Shown piece after piece: positions 1 through 5,500 of a DNA stretch of 6,424 nt (within the stretch, counting starts at the first letter, position 1; each line of letters opens with the position of its first letter). The position numbers and the translations under genes were made by a program. Source of the stretch: an uncultured Lachnospiraceae bacterium. GTDB lineage: Bacteria; Bacillota; Clostridia; Lachnospirales; Lachnospiraceae. The stretch is from NCBI GenBank assembly GCA_902783305.1, contig CACZQU010000400.1, positions 1-6,424 on the forward strand. Reading direction: 5' to 3'. Under the pieces are notes generated by a model that did no database searches, was not told the origin of the DNA, and saw only the letters and a program-made list of their open reading frames with translations.

Positions 1-4
1 CAGG

Positions 5-93
5 CTGTCACCTCCCTTTATGACAAATTCAGCCACGCGAAGCGGGGCGGAAAAGCGCCGACAGGCGCGAATTTGGAATGAAGGGAGTGACGG
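5..93. repeat. Long imperfect inverted repeat upstream of tlyA
   Basis: Arms 5-30 and 69-93 can pair almost throughout, with two G-T pairs, one bulged C (12) and a tandem G.A/A.G mismatch (22-23 against 76-77). The interior holds a perfect 5-bp hairpin, GCGCC-GACA-GGCGC (55-68), and a smaller CGC-GAA-GCG hairpin (36-44). No T-run follows, so this is not a normal intrinsic terminator. The 3' arm contains the AAGGGAG (81-87) that would serve a TTG start at 94, so that ribosome binding site would be buried if the RNA folds. The element could be a structured leader or a small palindromic intergenic repeat; the sequence alone does not decide. Two frames stay open across the left edge (stops at 79-81 and 95-97), so the tail of an upstream gene may overlap it. 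Confidence 0.6.
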
Positions 94-150
94 TTGAATA
101 GTAACCTGCAACCATGTATTGTTTCCGCGAGTATAAATGGAGAGAACGGA

Positions 151-966
151 TTGAAAAAGAGACTGGATGTTTTGCTGGTGGAAAGAGGTTTAGCCCCGTC
201 CAGAGAGAAAGCAAAAGCATATATCATGTCGGGAGATGTATATGTAAGCGGCAGCAGGGAAGATAAAGCCGGTTCCCTTTTTGCCCAGGATGCCTTGATC
301 GAACTTCGGGCATCTCCTCTGAAATATGTCAGCAGGGGAGGGCTGAAGCTGGAAAAGGCTCTGAAGGTGTTCCCGGTGAATCTGCAGGGGAAAATCTGCA
401 TGGATGTGGGCGCTTCCACAGGAGGCTTTACGGACTGCATGCTGAAAAACGGAGCGGAAAGAGTATACGCTGTGGACGTGGGATACGGACAGCTGGACTG
501 GAAGCTGCGTCAGGACGACAGAGTTGTCTGTATGGAAAAGACCAATATCCGTTATGTCACTCCGGATGACTTGCCGGAAAAGGTGGATTTTGTCTCGGTG
601 GATGTGTCATTCATTTCTCTGTCCAAGGTTTTGTCTCCGATCCGGAGGCTTATGAGAACGGAAGGTGAAGTGGTCTGCCTGATCAAACCGCAGTTTGAGG
701 CGGGACGGGAAAAGGTAGGGAAAAAGGGTGTTGTGAGGGATCCGGCAGTGCATCAGGAAGTGATAGAGAAAACAGCCGGCTTTGCCAGGCAGACAGGCTT
801 TGTCCTCAAGGGACTGGATTACTCACCGGTGAAAGGTCCCGAGGGGAATATTGAGTACCTGCTTTATCTGGGAAGGGATGAGTCACTGACGGATACGGAC
901 GCCGGGGAGAGCTTTCCTTATGTGGCCGGGGTTGTTGAGGCAGCGCACAGCGCTCTGGACAGGTAG
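151..966 (+). CDS. tlyA: TlyA-family rRNA 2'-O-methyltransferase (cytidine-2'-O, S4 domain)
   Basis: This is an S-adenosylmethionine-dependent methyltransferase of the TlyA family (YqxC in Bacillus, often mislabelled hemolysin), which 2'-O-methylates cytidine in rRNA and acts on ribosomes in the cytoplasm. Numbered from TTG 151 (271 aa), an S4 RNA-binding domain covers about residues 1-60 (KKRLDVLLVERGL start), followed by YVSRGGLKLEKAL and the SAM-binding loop MDVGASTGGFTDCML at about 84-98. The FtsJ-type K-D-K-E tetrad appears as K66 (RGGLK), D151 (VSVD), K179 (LIKPQFE) and E235 (GNIEYL). Its spacing of 85, 28 and 56 residues matches my recollection of the mycobacterial TlyA tetrad. I chose TTG 151 because homologues start at MKKRLDVLL and GGAGAG (139-144) precedes it. 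An in-frame TTG at 94 would add 19 residues that look unconserved. It is the first gene of a cluster, 5 nt before nadK. The family is very secure; the start is not. Confidence 0.93.
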   Translation: MKKRLDVLLVERGLAPSREKAKAYIMSGDVYVSGSREDKAGSLFAQDALIELRASPLKYVSRGGLKLEKALKVFPVNLQGKICMDVGASTGGFTDCMLKNGAERVYAVDVGYGQLDWKLRQDDRVVCMEKTNIRYVTPDDLPEKVDFVSVDVSFISLSKVLSPIRRLMRTEGEVVCLIKPQFEAGREKVGKKGVVRDPAVHQEVIEKTAGFARQTGFVLKGLDYSPVKGPEGNIEYLLYLGRDESLTDTDAGESFPYVAGVVEAAHSALDR

Positions 967-971
967 GAATT

Positions 972-1826
972 ATGAAATCATTTTTTATCATTACCAATAC
1001 GGACAAGGATCCAAACTCTGTACTGACGAAGAGTATCGAAAAATATCTGCGCGCCCAGGGCTGTACCTGTCAGGTGCGGCTGGCGGACGTAAAGAAGGAA
1101 GGAAGCTTTCATTACACTGATCCTGAGATGATTCCCGAAGGTACGGAATGCATACTGGTGCTGGGAGGAGACGGAACCCTTCTGCAAGCTTCCCGGGATG
1201 TCTCCCATCTTCAGATCCCGCTGATCGGTGTGAATCTGGGAACCCTGGGATTTCTGGCTGAAGTGGAGAGAGGATCCATACATTCTGCTCTGGACAAGCT
1301 GATCCGGAATGACTTCGAGATCGAGGAAAGAATGATGCTGAAGGGAACCATTTACCGGAATTCAGAGGTCATCGGTGAAGATTTCGCCCTTAACGATATT
1401 GTGATCTTCCGTGACGGCCCTTTGCGCGTGGTGGAGTTTCAGAATTATGTCAATGGAGAATACCTGAATTCATATCTCGCTGACGGAGTGATTCTGGCTA
1501 CGCCCACCGGATCGACAGGATACAGCCTTTCCGTAGGCGGACCTCTGGTTTCTCCCAGTGCCAGTATGATTATTCTTTCGGCGGTCGCCCCCCATACCAT
1601 GAATACAAGAAGCATAGTATTCTCGGGAGATGATATGATTGAGGTGGAAATCGGGAGCGGCAGGCGGAGGGAAATGGAGAATGGTATCGCTTCCTTTGAC
1701 GGGGATACGATGATCTCTATGGTGACCGGTGACCGGATTTGCATCACCAGGGCGGAACGTACCGCGAAAATTCTGAAGCTCAACCACCAGAGCTTTATCG
1801 AAGTCCTGAGGAAAAAAATGAAATAA
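972..1826 (+). CDS. nadK: NAD kinase (ATP/polyphosphate-dependent NAD+ kinase)
   Basis: This cytoplasmic enzyme phosphorylates NAD+ at the adenosine 2'-hydroxyl to make NADP+, the only de novo source of NADP(H). The 284-aa protein has normal family length. It shows the hallmark GGDGTLL (residues 65-71) after a hydrophobic strand, NLGTLGFL (88-95), the long conserved ADGVILATPTGSTGYSLS stretch ending in GGP (170-191), VAPHTMNTRS (205-213) and FDGD (242-245). These cover the nucleotide-binding and catalytic elements of the diacylglycerol kinase/NAD kinase fold. The ATG lies 5 nt after the tlyA stop. Its only Shine-Dalgarno candidate, TAGGA, overlaps that stop, which suggests translation coupled to tlyA. 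The tlyA-nadK-argR-recN order is common in Clostridia. No disrupted motif is seen. Confidence 0.97.
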   Translation: MKSFFIITNTDKDPNSVLTKSIEKYLRAQGCTCQVRLADVKKEGSFHYTDPEMIPEGTECILVLGGDGTLLQASRDVSHLQIPLIGVNLGTLGFLAEVERGSIHSALDKLIRNDFEIEERMMLKGTIYRNSEVIGEDFALNDIVIFRDGPLRVVEFQNYVNGEYLNSYLADGVILATPTGSTGYSLSVGGPLVSPSASMIILSAVAPHTMNTRSIVFSGDDMIEVEIGSGRRREMENGIASFDGDTMISMVTGDRICITRAERTAKILKLNHQSFIEVLRKKMK

Positions 1827-1874
1827 GGGCTACTGAACAGAACAAATAAGGAGCAGCAATGGCAGGAGAGGAAA

Positions 1875-2336
1875 ATGAAGTCTGCAAGACAGGACAAGAT
1901 CCTGGAGCTGATCCGGGAATTTGAGATAGATACGCAGGAGGAGCTTGCGGTCCGCCTTCATGAAGCCGGCTTTACGGTGACTCAGGCTACGGTATCAAGG
2001 GATATCCGTGCGTTAAATCTCACAAAACTGGCAGGAAAGGACGGGAAGCTCTGCTATCAGGCAGCAGGAAATACCCCTGCGGAGCTTCCGTTGAAATATA
2101 TCCGTGTTCTGCGGGATTCCGCGGTGAGCGTGGTGACGGGAAAGAATATTGTGATTCTCAAAACCGTGCCTGGCATGGCCATGGGAGCCGCTGCCGCCTT
2201 GGACGCGACGGGCTGGGAAGAGATTCTGGGCTGTATCGGTGGTGATGATACGATCCTTTGTGCCTGTCCTGATGAGGAAGCGGCGGAGATGGTCTGTGAA
2301 AGGCTGAAGCATTTTATCGGCCAGCCATTACCATAA
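1875..2336 (+). CDS. argR: Arginine repressor ArgR/AhrC
   Basis: This is the hexameric, arginine-responsive transcription factor that represses arginine biosynthesis and, in Firmicutes, can activate catabolism. The 153-aa protein has the usual two domains. The N-terminal winged helix (about 1-70) carries the recognition motif VTQATVSRDIRAL (35-47). The C-terminal oligomerisation and arginine-binding domain carries PG (99-100) and GCIGGDDT (119-126), with the ligand-contacting DD pair intact. Departures from the usual pattern are PGMA where PGNA is common and GCIGGDDT where GTIAGDDT is common, plus five cysteines (60, 120, 129, 131, 141) including a CxC pair. The ATG follows AGGAG (1864-1868) by 6 nt. 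A second, stronger-looking site (TAAGGAG, 1847-1853) points to an out-of-frame ATG at 1859 whose 21-codon ORF overlaps the argR start. I saw no convincing ARG box in the 48-nt gap after nadK, so it is probably transcribed with the cluster. Confidence 0.96.
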   Translation: MKSARQDKILELIREFEIDTQEELAVRLHEAGFTVTQATVSRDIRALNLTKLAGKDGKLCYQAAGNTPAELPLKYIRVLRDSAVSVVTGKNIVILKTVPGMAMGAAAALDATGWEEILGCIGGDDTILCACPDEEAAEMVCERLKHFIGQPLP

Positions 2337-2372
2337 AGAAGCCTGGTATCGTTTACAGCGTGAGATAAAGCA

Positions 2373-2385
2373 GGTCAGGCTGACC
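2373..2385. repeat. Short dyad in the argR-recN gap
   Basis: GGTCA-GGC-TGACC is a perfect 5-bp dyad with a 3-nt centre, 56 nt before the recN start. It could be a weak RNA hairpin or an operator half-site pair. It has no U-run and matches no operator I recognise. Chance occurrence is quite possible. Confidence 0.25.
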
Positions 2386-2441
2386 ATTTCAGGGATCGAC
2401 ATGCGAAAGGGTAACCTGGCGTATATAAAGGAGAGCAGAAA

Positions 2442-4139
2442 ATGCTGAACCATCTGCACGTCAGAAATCTGGCGTTGATTCAGGAAGCTGAAGTGGAATT
2501 CCATTCCGGACTGAACATCCTTACGGGTGAGACAGGAGCCGGAAAATCAATATTACTGGGCTCCATGCAGCTGATTTTGGGGAGCCGGGTTTCCCGGAGC
2601 ATGATCCGCACCAATGCTCCTTATGGGTTGGTAGAGCTTTTGTTCTCGGTGGAGGACGAAAGCGTACTCGACCGCCTGAAGGAGCTCGACATTGTACCCG
2701 AAGAAGGACAGGTGCTGCTTTCCCGCAAGATCATGGAAGGAAAAAGCATCAATAAAATTAACGGAGAGTTGTGTACGGTCTCCCGGATGAAAGAAGCGGC
2801 AGGCCTCTTGTTTGACATACATGGACAGCATGAGCATCAGTCTCTTCTTTATCCCGACCGTCAGCTGGAGATCCTGGACGCTTATGGCAAAGAAGAAATT
2901 CAGCCGGCCAGGATAAAGACAGAGGAGGCTTTCCGCCGTTACCGGAAATGCTGCTCGGATCTGAAAGCGCTGGATATGGATCAGGCACAGCGAAGCCGGG
3001 AGATTGCGTTTCTGGAATTTGAAATCGATGAGATTGCAAAAGCAGCGCTTGTGGACGGAGAGGACGAGGAGCTGGAGAAACAGTTCCGCAGAATGACGAA
3101 CAGCAGACGGATCATGGAGGCACTGGGTCAGGCAGCTGCCTTGACAGGAAGCGGGGAGGACCAGGGCGCAGCCAGCCAGGTAGGGGAAGCCTGCAGACTG
3201 GTGCGTCAGGTATCAGAGCTTGATCCTGATCTGGCTTCCCTTTCCGGATCCCTTGAGCAGATTGACAGCCTTCTGAGCGATTTTGAGAGGGAACTGTCCT
3301 CCTGCATGGACGAAATGAACTTTGACGAGGAGACCTTTTACCGTGTCAGTCAGAGACTGGATCTCATCAATAATCTCAAAACAAAATATGGGCAGACGGT
3401 TCCGGAGATCCTGGCTTACCGGGATCAGCGCCAAAGCCGCCTGGACAGTCTTATGACCTATGAGGAAAAGCTGGCTGAGCTCAAGGAGCAGCAGGCCAGG
3501 ATCCGGAAAGAGCTGGATCAGTCCTGCAGAGAGCTTTCCTGCCTCAGGGAGAAATATGCGGGGCTTCTGCAGGAACAGGTGGTGGAAGGGTTAAAGGACC
3601 TCAATTTTCTGGAGGTGCGTTTTGAGATCGATTTCTCCCGGAAAAAATCATATACGGAGAATGGATTCGATGAGGTGGAATATCTGATTTCCACAAATCC
3701 CGGTGAGGAACTTAAGCCATTAGGAGAAATTGTATCCGGAGGGGAGCTTTCCAGGATCATGCTTGCCATCAAAGCGCTTCTTGCGGACCGGGATCATGTG
3801 GAGACGTTGATCTTTGATGAGATCGATACAGGGATCAGCGGCAGGACGGCACAGAAGGTATCGGAAAAAATGGCCTATATCGGAAGACATCATCAGGTGC
3901 TTTGTATTACGCACCTTCCGCAGATTGCGGCCATGGCGGATGCTCATTTTGAGATCAGCAAGGATGCAAGTGAAGGTTCGACGATGACCAGGATTACTCC
4001 GCTTAACGAGGAGGCGTCAGTGAGGGAGCTGGCCAGGCTTTTGTCCGGTGCCTGCCTGACGGATGCGGTAATCGGAAATGCCAGAGAGATGAAGAGGCTT
4101 GCGGCTTTGACAAAAGAAAAATGGGCGGAAACAGACTGA
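2442..4139 (+). CDS. recN: DNA repair protein RecN (SMC-like ATPase)
   Basis: RecN is an SMC-like ATPase recruited early to DNA double-strand breaks, where it helps hold or tether ends for recombination with RecA. The 565-aa length fits the family. The N-terminal ATPase half has Walker A GETGAGKS (29-36) and the RecN signature DIHGQHEHQSLL (125-136). The middle, roughly 155-375, is rich in E, K, Q, L and R in long helical runs, as expected of a short antiparallel coiled coil. The C-terminal half has the ABC signature VSGGELS (431-437), Walker B LIFDE (456-460) followed by IDTGISG, and the switch histidine in THLPQIAAMAD (490-500). The ATG has a good AAGGAGAG site (2428-2435). It is separated from argR by 105 nt with no clear terminator and ends 46 nt before the terminator that closes the cluster. 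Pairing with argR is conserved in Firmicutes. No SOS (LexA) operator was recognised in the gap. Confidence 0.97.
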   Translation: MLNHLHVRNLALIQEAEVEFHSGLNILTGETGAGKSILLGSMQLILGSRVSRSMIRTNAPYGLVELLFSVEDESVLDRLKELDIVPEEGQVLLSRKIMEGKSINKINGELCTVSRMKEAAGLLFDIHGQHEHQSLLYPDRQLEILDAYGKEEIQPARIKTEEAFRRYRKCCSDLKALDMDQAQRSREIAFLEFEIDEIAKAALVDGEDEELEKQFRRMTNSRRIMEALGQAAALTGSGEDQGAASQVGEACRLVRQVSELDPDLASLSGSLEQIDSLLSDFERELSSCMDEMNFDEETFYRVSQRLDLINNLKTKYGQTVPEILAYRDQRQSRLDSLMTYEEKLAELKEQQARIRKELDQSCRELSCLREKYAGLLQEQVVEGLKDLNFLEVRFEIDFSRKKSYTENGFDEVEYLISTNPGEELKPLGEIVSGGELSRIMLAIKALLADRDHVETLIFDEIDTGISGRTAQKVSEKMAYIGRHHQVLCITHLPQIAAMADAHFEISKDASEGSTMTRITPLNEEASVRELARLLSGACLTDAVIGNAREMKRLAALTKEKWAETD

Positions 4140-4185
4140 CCGCAGCTGGCTGCTGCTGAACAAGCTGCATGCTTCAAGACACAGG

Positions 4186-4230
4186 ACAGGGGTGTTTCCC
4201 GGGTAAATTCCGGGAAGCCCCTGTTTTTTT
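4186..4230 (+). terminator. Intrinsic terminator after recN
   Basis: The outer stem ACAGGGG (4186-4192) pairs with CCCCTGT (4218-4224). The inner stem TTCCCGG (4196-4202) pairs with CCGGGAA (4210-4216) around a 7-nt loop. A small internal loop separates the two stems. The hairpin runs directly into seven T residues (4224-4230). This is a strong Rho-independent terminator in the direction of recN, so it ends the tlyA-nadK-argR-recN transcription unit and makes spo0A independently transcribed. There is no matching run on the other strand, so it does not look bidirectional. Confidence 0.93.
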
Positions 4231-4491
4231 GTCTGACAGTCTGCTTTTGTCCCTCTGGATAAGCGGCTCAATCCTGAGCGTTGAGCCTGGTGCTCTTTGA
4301 AAAGAGATGAATACAATGATGCGTTTAATCTGCAGCTTCAGACAGAAGGCTGCCGCTGAAAATATTACTTTATTGTCAGAAAAAGGCGAAAATGAAATAG
4401 TAAAGGAAAATCATGGGAAAAGGCCGGAATATGCGGCGAAAGAAAGCTGAAACAGACAGAAAAAAGCCAATATTGTAGTAATAAATAGAAA
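4231..4491. other. Gene-poor gap where spoIVB usually lies
   Basis: Between the recN terminator and the spo0A control region no convincing gene is present. The only + strand ORF of note is 4307-4450 (47 codons, MNTMMRLICS start). It has no properly spaced ribosome binding site: AAAAGAG abuts its ATG, though it would be better placed for the internal ATG at 4316. I do not recognise it and do not call it a gene. No remnant of SpoIVB (PDZ plus serine protease) was seen by eye. The left part holds two dyads (4265-4306); the right part becomes AT-rich towards the spo0A promoter. Confidence 0.6.
4265..4306. repeat. Two adjacent dyads between recN and spo0A
   Basis: GGCTCAA (4265-4271) and TTGAGCC (4281-4287) are perfect inverted arms. 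The loop also holds TGAGC (4275-4279), which could pair with the same GCTCA (4266-4270), so two exclusive hairpins are possible. Six nucleotides further, CTCTTT-GA-AAAGAG (4293-4306) is a second, nearly continuous palindrome. Neither is followed by a T-run. They could be protein-binding sites or remnants of an intergenic element; function is unknown. Confidence 0.4.
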
Positions 4492-4531
4492 TATAACTGT
4501 TATAGTCGTATAAATAAGATAATAAACAGTT
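4492..4531. promoter_or_regulatory. spo0A: Candidate operator dyads upstream of spo0A
   Basis: TATAAC-T-GTTATA (4492-4504) is a perfect 13-bp odd-centred palindrome ending 25 bp before the -35 box. AACTGTT within it (4495-4501) is also inverted as AACAGTT at 4525-4531, which overlaps the first bases of the -35 box. The position suits binding of a dimeric regulator, but AT-rich DNA produces palindromes easily and no known factor is matched. Confidence 0.35.
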
Positions 4532-4559
4532 GAAATTCCGACGATAAGTGTTATATAAT
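4530..4559 (+). promoter_or_regulatory. spo0A: Sigma-A-type promoter of spo0A
   Basis: TTGAAA (4530-4535) and a consensus TATAAT (4554-4559) are 18 bp apart. Transcription would begin near 4566 and give a leader of about 55 nt before the TTG start. It lies downstream of the recN terminator, so it is the likely main vegetative promoter for spo0A. Confidence 0.75.
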
Positions 4560-4566
4560 TGGACAG

Positions 4567-4594
4567 GACAGAAAACAATATTGTTGAACCTGTC
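4567..4594 (+). promoter_or_regulatory. spo0A: Palindromic 5' leader of spo0A with Spo0A-box-like site
   Basis: Just after the predicted transcription start, AACAATATTGTT (4574-4585) is a perfect 12-bp palindrome flanked by GACAG (4567-4571) and CTGTC (4590-4594). The RNA could fold into a hairpin ending 11 nt before the ribosome binding site. TTGTTGAA (4581-4588) matches the Spo0A box TTGTCGAA at 7 of 8 positions, which would allow feedback binding just downstream of the start point. Both readings are inference. Confidence 0.35.
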
Positions 4595-4605
4595 AAACCA
4601 TAAAG

Positions 4606-4612
4606 AAGGAGG
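4606..4612 (+). promoter_or_regulatory. spo0A: Ribosome binding site fixing the TTG start of spo0A
   Basis: AAGGAGG lies 8 nt before TTG 4621. There is no ATG nearby in this frame, and the encoded start MEKIRVAIADDNEVF fits the Spo0A receiver N-terminus, so TTG initiation is well supported. Confidence 0.85.
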
Positions 4613-4620
4613 AAAAACCA

Positions 4621-5424
4621 TTGGAAAAAATCAGAGTAGCAATAGCAGATGACAATGAGGTGTTTCTCAGAGAACTGGGAGCCAGGATTTCAGGTGACAA
4701 CAGTATGCAGCTTGTAGGTGCTGCAAGGAACGGTGAGGAGATATGCAGAATAATCCGGGAGGAGTGCCCGGACGTGGTAACCCTGGATCTCATCATGCCG
4801 AGAAAGGACGGACTGGCGGTGATGGATACAGTGCTGAAAGAAGAAGGATACAAGAAGCATCCGTCCTTTATCGTGGTATCCGCTGTGGGGAAGGACCGGA
4901 TCGCCCAGGAGGCTTTTGAGCTCGGTGCGGATTATTATCTGAGAAAGCCGGTGGAATTATCCTCTGTAACAGCCAAAATACGGAATTCCTTTCTTCGCAA
5001 TCATGCACTGGAGCTGAATTCGCGGGCTGTCCTCAGGGAAGAACCTGCTTCTTATGTCTCAGGGAATCCGGTGGGAGATCTCAGTTCCATCCTGGTGGAG
5101 CTGGGAATTCCGGCTCATATCAAAGGATATCAGTTTCTCAAGGAAGCCGTTCTGATCTGTCTTGATCATCCGGAATGTCTTGATTCTGTCACCAGAAAGC
5201 TTTACCCTTTGATTGCAGAAAAGTATCATTCCACACCAAGCAGAGTCGAACGGGGAATCCGACACGCCATAGAAGTGGCCTGGGAGAGGGGAAGAATGGA
5301 CATGATCGAGAGAATTTTCGGGTACAGTTCAAATATACGGACAGAAAAACCGACGAATTGTGAATTCATTGCGCTCCTCACGGATAAATTATCTTTGGAA
5401 TATAAAAATGGGCTTTCCAAGTAG
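4621..5424 (+). CDS. spo0A: Sporulation master response regulator Spo0A
   Basis: Spo0A is the phosphorylation-activated DNA-binding regulator that commits Clostridia and Bacilli to sporulation and controls stationary-phase genes. The 267-aa protein has full family length. The N-terminal receiver (about 1-125) has the acidic pocket ADD (9-11), phospho-acceptor D56 in TLDLIMPRKDG, the switch S87 in VVSAVG (threonine is usual in relatives) and K109 in YYLRKPVE. A linker (about 126-150) leads to the Spo0A-specific C-terminal domain: HIKGYQFLKEAV (166-177), the recognition-helix region TPSRVERGIRHAIEVAWERG (205-224) and PTNCEFIALLTDKLSLEYK (244-262). Nothing essential is missing, so the protein should be functional. 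It uses a TTG start with a strong ribosome binding site and has its own promoter. The usual upstream partner spoIVB is absent here, and the cognate kinases are not in the window. Confidence 0.97.
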   Translation: MEKIRVAIADDNEVFLRELGARISGDNSMQLVGAARNGEEICRIIREECPDVVTLDLIMPRKDGLAVMDTVLKEEGYKKHPSFIVVSAVGKDRIAQEAFELGADYYLRKPVELSSVTAKIRNSFLRNHALELNSRAVLREEPASYVSGNPVGDLSSILVELGIPAHIKGYQFLKEAVLICLDHPECLDSVTRKLYPLIAEKYHSTPSRVERGIRHAIEVAWERGRMDMIERIFGYSSNIRTEKPTNCEFIALLTDKLSLEYKNGLSK

Positions 5425-5442
5425 TGACTTTTACTATATAAT
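5414..5442 (+). promoter_or_regulatory. glgA: Likely glgA promoter
   Basis: A consensus TATAAT (5437-5442) follows the spo0A stop by 13 nt. A 4-of-6 match to -35 (TTTCCA, 5414-5419, inside the last codons of spo0A) sits 17 bp upstream. Transcription would start near 5449, at the base of the following hairpin, and give a leader of about 235 nt before glgA. No spo0A terminator is seen before it, so readthrough from spo0A is also possible. Confidence 0.5.
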
Positions 5443-5445
5443 AGA

Positions 5446-5500
5446 AATGACTCCAGGACTTTGGGGAGCGCGAAGCGTGGAACAATCCGCAGGAGTCATT
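5446..5500 (+). promoter_or_regulatory. Hairpin at the 5' end of the glgA leader
   Basis: AATGACTCC (5446-5454) pairs perfectly with GGAGTCATT (5492-5500). Inside, GGA (5456-5458) can pair with TCC (5486-5488) and TTG (5461-5463) with CAA (5483-5485), with small CGC-GAA-GCG (5469-5477) at the centre; alternative inner pairings exist. No T-run follows, so it is not a standard terminator for spo0A. It might be a stabilising 5' structure, a regulatory leader or a palindromic repeat. It matches no riboswitch class I could recall. Confidence 0.45.

Noticed and set aside
1..81. Possible C-terminus of an upstream gene (frame 1, ending ...APTGANLE)
   Set aside because: Only 26 codons, no resemblance to a known C-terminus such as Dxs, another frame is open too, and the stretch lies inside an inverted repeat, so coding cannot be claimed.
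18..440. Minus-strand 140-aa ORF opposite tlyA
   Set aside because: It is antisense to the conserved tlyA reading frame and shows no recognisable domain or start signal.
1445..1897. Minus-strand 150-aa ORF opposite nadK
   Set aside because: It mirrors the conserved nadK codons and has no independent evidence of coding.
4376..4621. Minus-strand 81-aa hydrophobic, tyrosine- and phenylalanine-rich ORF
   Set aside because: It is the complement of the AT-rich spo0A control region and ribosome binding site, has no ribosome binding site of its own, and its composition follows from base content.
5475..5490. T-box-like GCGTGGAACAATCCGC upstream of glgA
   Set aside because: It resembles the T-box antiterminator GGGTGGAACCGCG only loosely, lacks the following terminator, and glgA is not a T-box target.
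5446..5500. Terminator for spo0A
   Set aside because: The stem is good but the enclosed segment is long and no T-run follows, so intrinsic termination is not supported.
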